DNA of 64,000 nucleotides, from positions 158,100-222,099 of the forward strand of contig NZ_POQS01000002.1 of the NCBI RefSeq assembly GCF_002885955.2, in the 5' to 3' direction. The notes below the pieces were generated by a model. That model was given only the letters and a program-made list of their open reading frames with translations, was not told the origin of the DNA and ran no database searches. The position numbers and the translations under genes were made by a program. Source of the stretch: Achromobacter pulmonis (GTDB taxonomy: Bacteria; Pseudomonadota; Gammaproteobacteria; Burkholderiales; Burkholderiaceae_B). Below, one piece after another: positions 35,559 through 44,784 of this stretch; within the stretch, counting starts at the first letter, position 1; each line of letters starts with the position of its first letter.

Positions 35559-37949
35559 CTAGCGCCCATGCCAGTAGCGCCGCCCGCGCTGGCGCTGCGT
35601 CCACACCTCCAGCCCGTCCGGCGTTGAACTCGCTATCACCGCCCCGTCGCGGTCGCTGCGCCAGAACGCCGCGCCAGCGCGCATCCAGCGCCGCTCCACC
35701 GCGCGCGCCGGATGTCCGAAGCGGTTCAGGTGGCCGGCCTGCGCGATCGCGTGGCCCGCGCCGCTGGCCTGCACCAGTTCGCGCCCCGAGGACGAGGCCG
35801 AGCCATGATGCGGGGCCAGCACCACGTCCGCGCGCCCGAGACCGTTGGCGGCCAGCGCGCGTTCCTGCGCCGTGCCCACGTCGCCGGTCAGCAACAGCGT
35901 ATGGCTGGCCCCTTCGATGCGCAGCACGCAGCTTTCGGCATTGGGGTTTTGCGCCGCGCCGGCGCCCGCGCGCGGCGGATGCAGGAACGTAAAACGCACG
36001 CCGTCGGCCTCCCAGCCCAGCCCGCTGCGGCAGCGCTGCGCCTGGCGCGGCGGAGCCGGCGCGCCGGCCCGCGGCCACAGCCGGGCGTCGCGCCGCAGGA
36101 ACGCCTCCAGGTCGAAGGACGCGTAGCTGCGCGCCGCCGGCACGGCCGCCAGCACCGCGCGCAAGCCGCCCACGTGGTCCATGTGGGCGTGCGACAGCAC
36201 CAGCACGTCCAGCCGGCGGATCGCGCGCGCCTGCAGGAACGGCGCGACCACGCGCTCGCCGGCGTCGCTGCCGCCGTAATGGCGCGGCCCGGCGTCGAAC
36301 AGCAGCGTCTGGCTGGCCGTCTCCACCACGACGGCGCCGCCCTGTCCCACATCCAGCGCGCTCATGCGCCAGTGGCCGGGCTCGGGCCTGTCGGGACGCC
36401 AGCACAGCAGCGGCAGCATGCACAGCCATCCCAGCCGCCGCCCCGGCCAGCCGGGCGCCTGCAGCGCCCAGGCCATGCCCGCCACCGCCAGCGCCAGCCA
36501 CGGCCACGGGGCCGCCCCCACCGCCACGCTGGACCACTCGGCCGCGGCCACCCAGCCGACCGGCGCCATGGTCACGTCGAACGCCGCCAGCCCCGCGCGT
36601 CCGGCCAGCGCGGCCAGGGCCTGGGCGCCCGGCAGCGCCGACAGCGCCGCGCACAGCAAGGCTAGCGGCGTCACCACGAAGGTCACCACCGGAATCGCCA
36701 CCGCGTTGGCCAGCGGCGATCCCACGGACACCTGATGCACCAGATAGGCCAGCAGCGGCGTGAGCCCCACGGTGATCGTCAACTGCAGGCGCGCCGCCTG
36801 CGCCAGCCGCGCCGTCCATCGCGCCCGCCAGCCCGCCTGCGCATCGCGCGGCGCCTGGGCGACCCGCAGCAGCACGGCCACCGCCCCGAACGACAGCCAG
36901 AAGCCCGGCGCCATTGGCGCCCACGGGTCCAGCGCGGCCACCACCGCGGCCGCGCCGGCCAGCACCCGGTCGGCCGACAGCGGCAGCCGCGACACCGAAG
37001 CCGCCAGGGCCACGGACAGCATGAAAAAAGTGCGCCGCGCCGGCACGCCCCAGCCCGCCAGCAGGCAATACAGCAGCGCGACCGCCGCGGCGGCCGCGCC
37101 GCCGGCCACGCGCGCCGGCGCGTACTCCGCCAGCCCCACGCCGCGCCATCGTCCCCGCCGCCACAGCGCCGCCGCCAGCAGGCCCGCCAGCCCCGCGATC
37201 GAGGTGACGTGCATACCGCTGATGGACACCAGATGGGTAATGCCGCTGCGGCTGAACACCTGCCAGTCCTCGCGCGCCACGCCGGCCTGGTCGCCGATCG
37301 CCAGCGCGATCAGCACCGGCGCATAGCGGTGCGCTCCCAACGCGGCACGCAGCCCCTGCCGCACGTGATGGCGCGCCCGCTCCAGCGCCACGCCGGCCGT
37401 CGCCCAGGGCCGGTCCGCCAGCAGCCGCGGCCGCCCGCGCACCTTGCCCAGCGCCCGCACGCCGCGCGCGAACAAGCGACCCTCGGCATCCGGCCCCGCC
37501 GGATTCAGCGCCCCATGCGGACGCCGCAGCACCAGCGCCATGCGCCACACCTGCCCCGGCGCCAGCGCCGGCAGCCCACCCGCCGGCGCCGGCCAGCTCA
37601 CCAGGATGCGCGACGGAATCCCCGCCGCCGCCGGCTCGGCCAGCTCCGCCAGGAAGCGCAGTTCCTTGTCATCGCCGTCGGGCAACCCGGCCACTCGCAG
37701 CACCACGCGCGATACCGCGTTTTGGTGCACCTGCGCCAGTTCATCGTCGAGCCGCCGTTGCGCCTGCACGCCGGCATTGAGCAGCCCCACGCACAGCCCC
37801 AGGGCCGCGGCCGCGCAGTTGCGTGGGCCCGCAAGGCGCAAGCGCAGCCCGGCAAGCAGCACCAGCGCGGCGCCGGCGGCCAGCAGCCAGGCCGCGCCGG
37901 CCCCGGGCAGGCGCGGCAGAACCTGCACCAGCCCCGAGCCGGCGACCAA
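35559..37949 (-). CDS. comEC: ComEC/Rec2-family DNA internalisation protein
   Basis: About 796 residues. An N-terminal DUF4131 region and the multi-spanning Competence domain (GVAREDWQVFSRSGITHLVSISGMHVTSIAGLAGLLAAALWR near residue 230) are followed by a C-terminal metallo-beta-lactamase-like domain (VLVLSHAHMDHVGGLRAVLA; LLTGDVGTAQER). ComEC forms the inner-membrane channel for single-stranded DNA during natural transformation. The proposed start is a TTG at 37949 and is uncertain; the frame stays open upstream past a GGGAGG sequence without a clear ATG or GTG. No other competence genes are nearby. Confidence 0.9.
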   Translation of the reverse strand: MVAGSGLVQVLPRLPGAGAAWLLAAGAALVLLAGLRLRLAGPRNCAAAALGLCVGLLNAGVQAQRRLDDELAQVHQNAVSRVVLRVAGLPDGDDKELRFLAELAEPAAAGIPSRILVSWPAPAGGLPALAPGQVWRMALVLRRPHGALNPAGPDAEGRLFARGVRALGKVRGRPRLLADRPWATAGVALERARHHVRQGLRAALGAHRYAPVLIALAIGDQAGVAREDWQVFSRSGITHLVSISGMHVTSIAGLAGLLAAALWRRGRWRGVGLAEYAPARVAGGAAAAAVALLYCLLAGWGVPARRTFFMLSVALAASVSRLPLSADRVLAGAAAVVAALDPWAPMAPGFWLSFGAVAVLLRVAQAPRDAQAGWRARWTARLAQAARLQLTITVGLTPLLAYLVHQVSVGSPLANAVAIPVVTFVVTPLALLCAALSALPGAQALAALAGRAGLAAFDVTMAPVGWVAAAEWSSVAVGAAPWPWLALAVAGMAWALQAPGWPGRRLGWLCMLPLLCWRPDRPEPGHWRMSALDVGQGGAVVVETASQTLLFDAGPRHYGGSDAGERVVAPFLQARAIRRLDVLVLSHAHMDHVGGLRAVLAAVPAARSYASFDLEAFLRRDARLWPRAGAPAPPRQAQRCRSGLGWEADGVRFTFLHPPRAGAGAAQNPNAESCVLRIEGASHTLLLTGDVGTAQERALAANGLGRADVVLAPHHGSASSSGRELVQASGAGHAIAQAGHLNRFGHPARAVERRWMRAGAAFWRSDRDGAVIASSTPDGLEVWTQRQRGRRYWHGR

Positions 37950-38066
37950 TGCGATGCAGAAAATGCGGCCCGTGATATGCGCCTCCCGAAACGGGACAGC
38001 GTAGGCGGCCGCGATGGCCCTGCGGCGTCGCGCGTGGCGGTTTTGGCCGCCCCGGCCCGCCGCAAC

Positions 38067-38969
38067 TCAGCCCTTCACCGGGTTGCCGGCATACGCGCCG
38101 ACCACGTCGATGAACCGCCTGAGCAGCGCCGACTTGTTGTCCGCGCGCCAGACCAGTTCCCAGTGCTGCACCACGTCCAGGTCCGGCAGTTCCATGAAGG
38201 CGACCGAGTCCGGCGCGGCGCGCGTGGCGGAGTCGGGCAGCACGGTGCAGCCCATGCCGGCGGCGACCAGGGTGAGCATGGAGGCCACGTCCACGCCCTG
38301 CACCGCGGCCCGCGGCACGAAACCGGCCTTGAAGAAGCAGTGGATCAGCTTGTCGTGCCAGACCGGCGCGGCGTTGCGCGGCAGCCAGATGAAGTCCACC
38401 GCGTTGAGGTCGCGCAGCGAGGCGGGCGGGCCGCCTTCCCATCGCCAGTCGGCGGGATAGGCCAGCAACATTTTCTCGGAATAGATGGGGATGCCCTCGA
38501 ACGCCGGGTCGTCCGGCGGGCGGAACAGGGTGAAGCCGGCGTCCAGCCTGCCGGTGGGCAGCCACTCGAGCTGGGTGTCGGACAGCAGGTGGCTCAGCGT
38601 CAACGAGACGCCCGGCGCCTCGTGGCGGAAGATGCGCAGCACTTCGGTCAACAGCGGACGCAGGGTCAGCATGACCGGCAAGGCGATGGACAGGTGGCCG
38701 ATTTCGCCGCGTCCCACGCGCTGGGCGCGTTCGACGGTGGCCGCGGCGTCGCCCAGCAGCCGGTTGGCGTCGACCAATAGCTGCTTGCCGACTTCGGTCA
38801 GGCGCACGCCGCGGGCGCTGCGCTCGAACACGGTCGCGCCCAGTTCTTCCTCCAGCGCCTGGATCTGCCGGGTCAGCGCGGGCTGGGCGATGTAGACGGC
38901 CTGGGCCGCCAGGCTGATGCTGCCGTGCTGTGCAACCGCAACGAAGTAGCGCAACTGCCGCAGATCCAT
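38067..38969 (-). CDS. LysR-type transcriptional regulator
   Basis: A 300-residue LTTR. The N-terminal helix-turn-helix MDLRQLRYFVAVAQHGSISLAAQAVYIAQPALTRQIQALEEELG resembles the CynR/NAC-type branch, and an effector-binding domain follows. It is divergent from the M20 hydrolase-MHS transporter pair, and a 12-bp direct repeat occurs twice in the shared 104-bp intergenic region. It is the likely regulator of that pair. Confidence 0.92.
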   Translation of the reverse strand: MDLRQLRYFVAVAQHGSISLAAQAVYIAQPALTRQIQALEEELGATVFERSARGVRLTEVGKQLLVDANRLLGDAAATVERAQRVGRGEIGHLSIALPVMLTLRPLLTEVLRIFRHEAPGVSLTLSHLLSDTQLEWLPTGRLDAGFTLFRPPDDPAFEGIPIYSEKMLLAYPADWRWEGGPPASLRDLNAVDFIWLPRNAAPVWHDKLIHCFFKAGFVPRAAVQGVDVASMLTLVAAGMGCTVLPDSATRAAPDSVAFMELPDLDVVQHWELVWRADNKSALLRRFIDVVGAYAGNPVKG

Positions 38970-38978
38970 GGTTATACC

Positions 38979-38990
38979 TTTACGGCATGG
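38979..38990. repeat. Direct repeat copy 1 (TTTACGGCATGG)
   Basis: The exact 12-mer recurs at 39011-39022, 32 bp away (about three helical turns). It lies between the divergent LysR and M20 genes and is a candidate regulator-binding half-site. Confidence 0.45.
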
Positions 38991-39010
38991 GGAACATAGG
39001 TAACAAGCAT

Positions 39011-39022
39011 TTTACGGCATGG
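39011..39022. repeat. Direct repeat copy 2 (TTTACGGCATGG)
   Basis: Second exact copy, 52 bp before the M20 start codon, on the same face of the helix as copy 1. Confidence 0.45.
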
Positions 39023-39073
39023 CCTGCGCTTCCTACCATCCAGCGGTGTCCATGCTTTCCATCAAGAGTATCC

Positions 39074-40279
39074 ATGCCCATGCCACAGAAAATCCCGCAG
39101 TTGCTGCCCTCGGAGATCGATGCCTACCGGAAAATCCGGCGCGACCTCCATGCCCATCCCGAACTGGGTTTCGAAGAACACCGGACGGCCGAAGTGGTCT
39201 GTGCGGAGCTGCGCCGGCTGTCCATCGAACACCGCACGGGAGTCGGCGGCACCGGCGTGGTCGGCATGATCCAGGGACGCGGAACGGCCAGCGGGCGCGC
39301 GATCGGACTGCGCGCCGACATGGACGCGCTGCCCATGGATGAATGCACGCGGCTGGACTACGCCTCGCGTCACGCAGGCAGAATGCACGCCTGCGGCCAT
39401 GACGGGCACGTCGCCATGCTGTTGGCCGCCGCCGCTTATCTGCAGCGCACGCGGGCCTTCGACGGCGTGGTCTATCTGATTTTTCAACCTGCGGAGGAGG
39501 GATTGAATGGGGGATTGGAGATGGTCAGGGATGGCCTGTTCGAGCGGTTTCCGATGCAGGAGGTCTATGCCCTGCACAACTGGCCCGCGCTTGCGCTGGG
39601 ATCGGTGTCGGTTCCGGTCGGGCCGGCCATGGCCGCGTCCGACCGCATCACCATCCGGATCAAGGGCAAGGGCGGCCACGGCGGCCTGGCGCCGCAGCGC
39701 GCGCTGGACCCCATCCTGATGGCGGGCCACGTCATCGTGGCGGCGCACTCCATCGTCAGCCGCAACCTGGACCCGCTGGAGGCCGGCGTGCTCAGCCTGT
39801 GCGGCATCGCCGGCGGCAGCCTGGCGGGCTTCAACGTGATCCCGGACGAGGTGGTGCTGACCGGCACCGCGCGCTCGCTTCAGCCCGAAGTGCGCAGCAT
39901 CATCGAGACGCGGTTGCGGGCCACGGTCGAGCACGTGGTGCAGGGCCTGGGCGGCACGGCGACGCTGGAATACGAGCCCAACGTGCCGGCGACCGTCAAC
40001 ACCGAAGCCCAGGCCCTGCTGGCGCGGCGGGCGGCGGCCGACGTCGTGGGCGAGGACAACGTGGTGCGCCGTCCGCTGCCCAGCCTGGGCGGGGAGGATT
40101 TTTCCTTCATGCTGCAGCAACGCCCGGGCGCCTACATCCATCTGGGCACGGGAGACCCGGACCATCGCCACGGACTGCACAACTCGAATTTCGATTTCAA
40201 CGACGCCGCGCTCCCCATCGGGGCCGCGGTCCTATCCCGTATCGCTGAACTGGGACTGCCGCTGCATAACAACGCATAG
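39074..40279 (+). CDS. M20-family amidohydrolase (hippurate hydrolase/aminoacylase-like)
   Basis: About 401 residues. Metal-binding motifs are GLRADMDALPM, HACGHDGHVAML, IFQPAEEGLNGG and a C-terminal GGEDFSFML. The dimerisation domain GKGGHGGLAPQRALDPILMAG follows the fold of HipO and IAA-amino-acid hydrolases. It probably releases an amino acid from an N-acyl compound in the cytosol. The start at 39074 was chosen (a second ATG lies two codons later); the open frame upstream covers the regulatory repeats. The transporter gene that follows after 24 bp probably imports the substrate. Confidence 0.9.
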   Translation: MPMPQKIPQLLPSEIDAYRKIRRDLHAHPELGFEEHRTAEVVCAELRRLSIEHRTGVGGTGVVGMIQGRGTASGRAIGLRADMDALPMDECTRLDYASRHAGRMHACGHDGHVAMLLAAAAYLQRTRAFDGVVYLIFQPAEEGLNGGLEMVRDGLFERFPMQEVYALHNWPALALGSVSVPVGPAMAASDRITIRIKGKGGHGGLAPQRALDPILMAGHVIVAAHSIVSRNLDPLEAGVLSLCGIAGGSLAGFNVIPDEVVLTGTARSLQPEVRSIIETRLRATVEHVVQGLGGTATLEYEPNVPATVNTEAQALLARRAAADVVGEDNVVRRPLPSLGGEDFSFMLQQRPGAYIHLGTGDPDHRHGLHNSNFDFNDAALPIGAAVLSRIAELGLPLHNNA

Positions 40280-40303
40280 GCGGCGGCCGGGAGGAGACAG
40301 ACT

Positions 40304-41608
40304 ATGAAACAGACGAAAAAAGCGGCCCCTCGATGGCTGCAACTGACCGCCGCCATTCTGGGCAATGCGCTGGAATGGTATGACTTCGGCGTGTTCGCCG
40401 CGCTGGCCTTCATCATCGCCAAGGTGTTCTTCCCCGCCGCGGGCGAACACACCGCGCTGCTGCTGACCCTGGCGACTTTCGGCGTGGGCTTCGTGACCCG
40501 GCCCATCGGCGGGATCGCCATCGGCATTTATGCCGACCGGCGCGGGCGCAAGGCCGCGCTGCAACTGATCATCGCGCTGATGACGGTGTCGCTGCTCATC
40601 ATGGTGTTCACGCCCTCTTACGCCACCATCGGCATCGCCGCGCCCATTCTGATCGTGATCGCGCGCCTGATGCAGGGCATCGCCACCGGCGGGGAGTTCG
40701 CCTCGTCCACGGCCTACCTGGTGGAGGCGGCGCCGCCGGGCAAGAAAGGCGTGTACGGCGCCTGGCAGATGTTCGGCCAGAACCTCGCCAACCTGGCCGG
40801 CGCGGCCACCGGCTTCCTGCTGACCTCGCTGTTCACCGAAGAGCAGCTGATCGAAGGCATGTGGCGCGTGCCGTTCGTGATCGGCCTACTGATCGCGCCG
40901 CTGGGCTGGTGGATACGGCGCTACCTGGACGAGCCCGAGGAATCCGAACTCGCCATGCGCAAGGGCGAGAAAGTCAGCCTGGCCGCGATGTTCAACCGCT
41001 ACCCGCGCTCGATCGCCGCCACGCTGTGCCTGACCACCTGCGCCACCGCGTCGGTCTACACCTTCATCATCTACCTGCCGACCTTCGTCACGCGCCAGTT
41101 CAACTTCGCCCTGCACGACGCCTTCACGGCGCAGTCCATCGGGCTGCTGGCCCTGATCGTCGCGATTCCGCTGGCCGGGGCGCTGTCCGACCGCTACGGG
41201 CGCAGGCCCGTGATGCTGGCGTTCCTGCTGCCCTACGCCCTGTTGATGTACCCGCTGTTTTCATGGGTGCAGTCGGCGCCCACGCTGGCCAACCTGACCG
41301 TCGCCTTCACCGCGCTCAGCATTCTGCTCGGCGGATTCCTGGGGCCGTTCGCGACCGCGCTGGGCGAGCAGTTCCCGACCAATGTGCGCTCGGCGGGGCT
41401 GGCGGTCTGCTACAACATCGCGGTGATGGTGTTCGGCGGCTTCGGACAGTTCATCGTCACCTGGCTGATCCAGACCACCGGCGTGACGCTCGCGCCCGTC
41501 TTCTACAGCCTGGCCGGCGGCGTGGTCGGGGTGATCGGCTGCATGCTGAGCCAGCCTTCCCGCCACGCTGCGCCGGGCCAGCCGGTGCTGCGCGACAGGC
41601 TGGCCTGA
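40304..41608 (+). CDS. MFS transporter, metabolite:H+ symporter (MHS) family
   Basis: A 434-residue protein with 12 predicted helices. MHS features are GNALEWYDFGVFAALAFIIAKVFFP at the start, FGVGFVTRPIGGIAIGIYADRRGRKAAL (loop 2-3) and RLMQGIATGGEFASSTAYLVE. The loop 8-9 equivalent is GALSDRYGRRPVML. Relatives import proline/betaine, citrate, ketoglutarate or shikimate. Adjacent to an amidohydrolase, an N-acyl amino acid or its product is a reasonable substrate, by inference. GGAGGAGA precedes the ATG. Confidence 0.92.
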   Translation: MKQTKKAAPRWLQLTAAILGNALEWYDFGVFAALAFIIAKVFFPAAGEHTALLLTLATFGVGFVTRPIGGIAIGIYADRRGRKAALQLIIALMTVSLLIMVFTPSYATIGIAAPILIVIARLMQGIATGGEFASSTAYLVEAAPPGKKGVYGAWQMFGQNLANLAGAATGFLLTSLFTEEQLIEGMWRVPFVIGLLIAPLGWWIRRYLDEPEESELAMRKGEKVSLAAMFNRYPRSIAATLCLTTCATASVYTFIIYLPTFVTRQFNFALHDAFTAQSIGLLALIVAIPLAGALSDRYGRRPVMLAFLLPYALLMYPLFSWVQSAPTLANLTVAFTALSILLGGFLGPFATALGEQFPTNVRSAGLAVCYNIAVMVFGGFGQFIVTWLIQTTGVTLAPVFYSLAGGVVGVIGCMLSQPSRHAAPGQPVLRDRLA

Positions 41609-41695
41609 TAACATACGGCGCATCAACCCGGGGAGTCTGCGTCGACGGGCCGCGCCAGGCCCGCCACGCGCGGCGCCCCGTCCAACCCGATCCAG

Positions 41696-42520
41696 ATGCC
41701 AGACCGCTCCCCCACCCTCGCCGCCCAGGCCCGGCTGTCGCACGACCTGCTCCAGGCCGTGCGCCGCGATGCGCCGCTGGTGCAGTGCCTGACCAATTTC
41801 GTTTCCATGAACTATGCCGCCAACGCGCTGCTGGCCATCGGCGCTTCGCCCGCCATGGTGCACGCCGCCGAAGAGGCGCCGGAATTCGCCCGCCTGAGCG
41901 GCGCGGTGGTGATCAATATCGGCACGCTGTCGGCGCCCTGGCTGGACAGCATGCTGCTGACCGCCGGGTCGGCCGGCCGCGCCGGCACGCCCTGGGTGCT
42001 GGACCCGGTGGCGCATCACGCCACCGCCTTCCGCCGCGACGCGGTGGCGCGGCTGCTGGACCTGCGCCCCGCCGTCATCCGCGGCAACGCCTCGGAAATC
42101 ATCGCGCTGGCCGGCGGCCAGAGCGCCGGCAAGGGCGTGGATGCGCGCGACGCCGTCGCGCAAGCGGAGGAATCGGCGCGCGCCCTCGCTGCCGCCCGCC
42201 AGACGGTGGTGGCCGTCACCGGCGAAACCGATTACGTCACGGACGGCAGCCGCGCGCTGCGCATTACCGGCGGCTCGCCCTGGATGCCGCGCGTCACGGC
42301 CACGGGCTGCGCGCTGACGGCGGTGGTCGGCGCGTTCGCGGCGGTGTCGCGGGACGATCCGTACGCCGCCGCGGTGGCGGCCCTGTCATGCTTCGGCATC
42401 GCCGGCGCCAGCGCGCACGACCAGGCGCAAGGTCCCGGATCGTACGCATGGCGCTTCCTGGACGCGCTGGCGGCCCTGGATGCCGCCAGCCTGGTCCGGG
42501 CTTCGCCGCTGCGCGCCTAG
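41696..42520 (+). CDS. thiM: Hydroxyethylthiazole kinase
   Basis: A 274-residue ribokinase-fold enzyme of thiamine salvage that phosphorylates 4-methyl-5-(2-hydroxyethyl)thiazole. Motifs: PLVQCLTNFVSMNYAANALLAIGASPAM at the substrate site, VLDPVAHHATAFRR, NASEIIALAG, and TATGCALTAVVGAF as the ATP anion hole with catalytic Cys. It stands alone, without thiD or thiE. I looked for a TPP riboswitch in the 87 bases before the start and found no CUGAGA element. Confidence 0.95.
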   Translation: MPDRSPTLAAQARLSHDLLQAVRRDAPLVQCLTNFVSMNYAANALLAIGASPAMVHAAEEAPEFARLSGAVVINIGTLSAPWLDSMLLTAGSAGRAGTPWVLDPVAHHATAFRRDAVARLLDLRPAVIRGNASEIIALAGGQSAGKGVDARDAVAQAEESARALAAARQTVVAVTGETDYVTDGSRALRITGGSPWMPRVTATGCALTAVVGAFAAVSRDDPYAAAVAALSCFGIAGASAHDQAQGPGSYAWRFLDALAALDAASLVRASPLRA

Positions 42521-42559
42521 GGCCTGTTCACACTAAAAGGAGCCATGCACAGGCCCTAG
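42517..42559. terminator. Long palindrome between convergent thiM and TonB-receptor genes
   Basis: CTAGGGCCTGT (42517-42527) and ACAGGCCCTAG (42549-42559) are perfect 11-bp inverted repeats around a 21-base loop. The left arm includes the thiM stop codon. No long U-tract is present, but the site would form a strong RNA hairpin from either side and could separate the two convergent transcripts. It could also be a dispersed palindromic repeat. Confidence 0.5.
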
Positions 42560-42561
42560 CT

Positions 42562-44664
42562 TCACATCCGGTACTGCAGGCTCAGCATCGCGTTGCGCGG
42601 CGCGCCCGGCATGTTCAGGTTCGGGCTGGTCCCGTGCGCCGACACGATATAGCCGGCGTCGAACAGGTTGTACACGTTCAGCTGCACCGCATACGGCCCC
42701 TTGCGCCACCATGCGGCGACGTCGGCGGTCACATAGCCGGGCAGCCTGACGGTGTTACCCGGGTTCGCGTAGCGCGCGCCCACCAGGTTCAGGCCCGCGC
42801 CGGCGCCGAAGCCGTCTCCCAGGTCCTTGGTGACCCAGATGTTGCCGGCATGGCGCGGCGTCAGCGTGGCGCGCTTGCCTTCCACGTTCCTGCCGGCGTC
42901 CTTGGCGATCGATTCGGTGACGCGGGCATCCAGGTAGGCATAGCCCATCATCGCGCGCCAACCGTCGCCCAGGTCGCCCGACAGCGTCCATTCGGCGCCG
43001 TCGGTGCGTTGCGTTCCGACCGGCACCAGTGAGTTGGTGACCGGATCGTTGACCTTGATGTCGGTGCGCTCCAGGCGGAAGATGGACACCGTGGTCGACA
43101 GCTTGCCGTCCAGGAAGTCGTACTTGGCGCCGATTTCGTAGTTGGTGGTTTTCTCGGGCGCCAGGTCGGCGTTGCTCGCGGCCAGCGAGAACGCTTCGCC
43201 GGAAGGCTGGTACGACTGGCTCCACGAAACGTAATACGACTGCATGGCGTCGGGCTGGTACACCAGGCCCAGGCGCGGACTCCAGTTGGAATCGGTGCGC
43301 GACAGCCTGGCGCCGCTGCGGCGGTCCTCGGTCTTCTGCTCGAAGCGGTCATGGCGCACGCCGCCCAGCATCTTCCAATGCTCGCCCAGCGACACCATGT
43401 CCTGGACGTACAGGCCCAGGGTATTGAAACGGCCCAGGTTGTCGGCGCTGGGCCGTCCCCCCACCTGCATGGGCAGCGTGGGCAGCACCGGATCGAACAG
43501 GTCGACCGTGGCCACGTTGTTGGCCGAATAGTTCACCAGGTCCTTGTTCTGCTGCCCGACCTCCACGCCGTACAGGATCTCGTGCGAGACCGAACCCCAT
43601 TGCGCGCGCTGCGTCAGCTCGGTCTGGTTGGTCCAGCCGTGCTCCTCGCGCCGCACGTTGGAGCGGTTCAGCGTCACGGTTTGCGCGGCCTCGTTCACCA
43701 CGCCCGGCAGCGTGTTGTTGCGGTCCAGCGTGTAGTGGTAGTAGCGGGTGGCGTTGCGCAGCGACCAGGTGCCGTTGAAGCGGTGGTTCAGCGTGCCGGC
43801 GTAGGACTGCACGCGCGCCTGCGTGTAGTCCACGTCGCGCGCGTTCTCGGCGCCGTAGTAGGTGGACGGGTCCACGTCCACCGGCCGGCCGCGATAGGCG
43901 GGAATGCCGAAGTCCGTGACGCGGCGGTCTTCCAGGAATTCGGTCTGGATCAGGAAGGTCGTGTCCTCGCCCAGGCGCAGCATGGCCGACGGCGCGATGG
44001 CCTTGCGGTCCAGGAACTGCTTGTCGCGGTAGCTGTCGCCCTTCTCGACCGCGCCGGTCAGCCGCCACGCCATGCTGCCGCTCTCGGTCGCGCGGCCCAG
44101 GTCCAGCTCCAGGCGGCGGTCGTTCCATGAACCGTAGCTCAGGCCCAGCTGGGTGATGTCCTCGCCGGGCTTCTTGGTGATGCGGTTGATCAGGCCGCCG
44201 GAGGACCCCCGGCCGTACAGCACCGCGGCCGGGCCCTTGATGACGTCGACGCGCTCGACGTTGGAAAGATCGCGGTAGTACAGCGCGTCGTCCCGGAAGC
44301 CGTCGACGTACTGGTCGGCGATGGCGGTGAAGCCGCGGATCGACACCTGGTCGCGCTGCCCGTCGCCCGACGAAAAGCTGACCCCCGGCACGTTCTTCAG
44401 CGCGTCCTGCAAGGAATTGGCGTGCTGGTCGCGCATGACCTGCGCGGGCACCACGTTGACGGTCTGCGGGATGTCGCGCAGGGGCGCATCGATCTTGGTG
44501 GCGCTGGACGAGTCCGGCGGGTTATAGCTCTGCGACGTATCGTCTATGCCGTAGACGCTGACGGCGGGCAAGGTGGCGGCAGAGGTTTCGCTCTGGGTCT
44601 GGGCCAGGCCGGACAGCGGCGCAATGGCGAGCAATGCTGCGGAGATCGAGCGAGTGGGATGCAT
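42562..44664 (-). CDS. TonB-dependent siderophore receptor (FhuA/Fiu-type)
   Basis: A 700-residue outer-membrane receptor. The signal peptide ends near GLAQTQ; the TonB-box/plug region runs from PAVSVYGIDD through DIPQTVNVVPAQVMRDQHANSLQDALKNVPGVSFSSGDGQRDQVSIRGF and RGSSGGLINRITKKP. A 22-strand barrel ends in the outer-membrane-targeting SLQYRM (terminal residue Met rather than the usual Phe). The TonB-siderophor subclass imports ferric hydroxamate or catecholate complexes. It is downstream of the ABC importer genes on the same strand, with its own 120-bp upstream region containing a Fur-like sequence. Confidence 0.92.
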   Translation of the reverse strand: MHPTRSISAALLAIAPLSGLAQTQSETSAATLPAVSVYGIDDTSQSYNPPDSSSATKIDAPLRDIPQTVNVVPAQVMRDQHANSLQDALKNVPGVSFSSGDGQRDQVSIRGFTAIADQYVDGFRDDALYYRDLSNVERVDVIKGPAAVLYGRGSSGGLINRITKKPGEDITQLGLSYGSWNDRRLELDLGRATESGSMAWRLTGAVEKGDSYRDKQFLDRKAIAPSAMLRLGEDTTFLIQTEFLEDRRVTDFGIPAYRGRPVDVDPSTYYGAENARDVDYTQARVQSYAGTLNHRFNGTWSLRNATRYYHYTLDRNNTLPGVVNEAAQTVTLNRSNVRREEHGWTNQTELTQRAQWGSVSHEILYGVEVGQQNKDLVNYSANNVATVDLFDPVLPTLPMQVGGRPSADNLGRFNTLGLYVQDMVSLGEHWKMLGGVRHDRFEQKTEDRRSGARLSRTDSNWSPRLGLVYQPDAMQSYYVSWSQSYQPSGEAFSLAASNADLAPEKTTNYEIGAKYDFLDGKLSTTVSIFRLERTDIKVNDPVTNSLVPVGTQRTDGAEWTLSGDLGDGWRAMMGYAYLDARVTESIAKDAGRNVEGKRATLTPRHAGNIWVTKDLGDGFGAGAGLNLVGARYANPGNTVRLPGYVTADVAAWWRKGPYAVQLNVYNLFDAGYIVSAHGTSPNLNMPGAPRNAMLSLQYRM

Positions 44665-44731
44665 GACCGTGCTGCGTTATCGGGTTGGGGATAAAACGGT
44701 CCGGCATTATTCTGCAAATGCGAATCTGTCG

Positions 44732-44750
44732 CAATATTTTTATCATTTGC
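44732..44750 (-). promoter_or_regulatory. Fur-like box upstream of the TonB receptor gene
   Basis: Read on the minus strand, GCAAATGATAAAAATATTG matches the 19-bp Fur consensus at about 12 of 19 positions, with an unbroken AATGATAA core. It lies roughly 70-85 bp before the receptor start. Moderate support. Confidence 0.45.
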
Positions 44751-44784
44751 TCATGGATCTGTGGTTCCGCATACAAGTTGCGGC

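Noticed and set aside
34258..37548. A 1096-codon open frame overlapping comEC and the kinase gene
   Set aside because: It is a frame-shifted and antisense shadow; ComEC and DUF1537 motifs are in other frames.
41609..41695. Possible TPP riboswitch upstream of thiM (AACCCGATCCAG resembles part of the thi box)
   Set aside because: No CUGAGA element and too little space for the five-stem fold; the resemblance is a short chance match.
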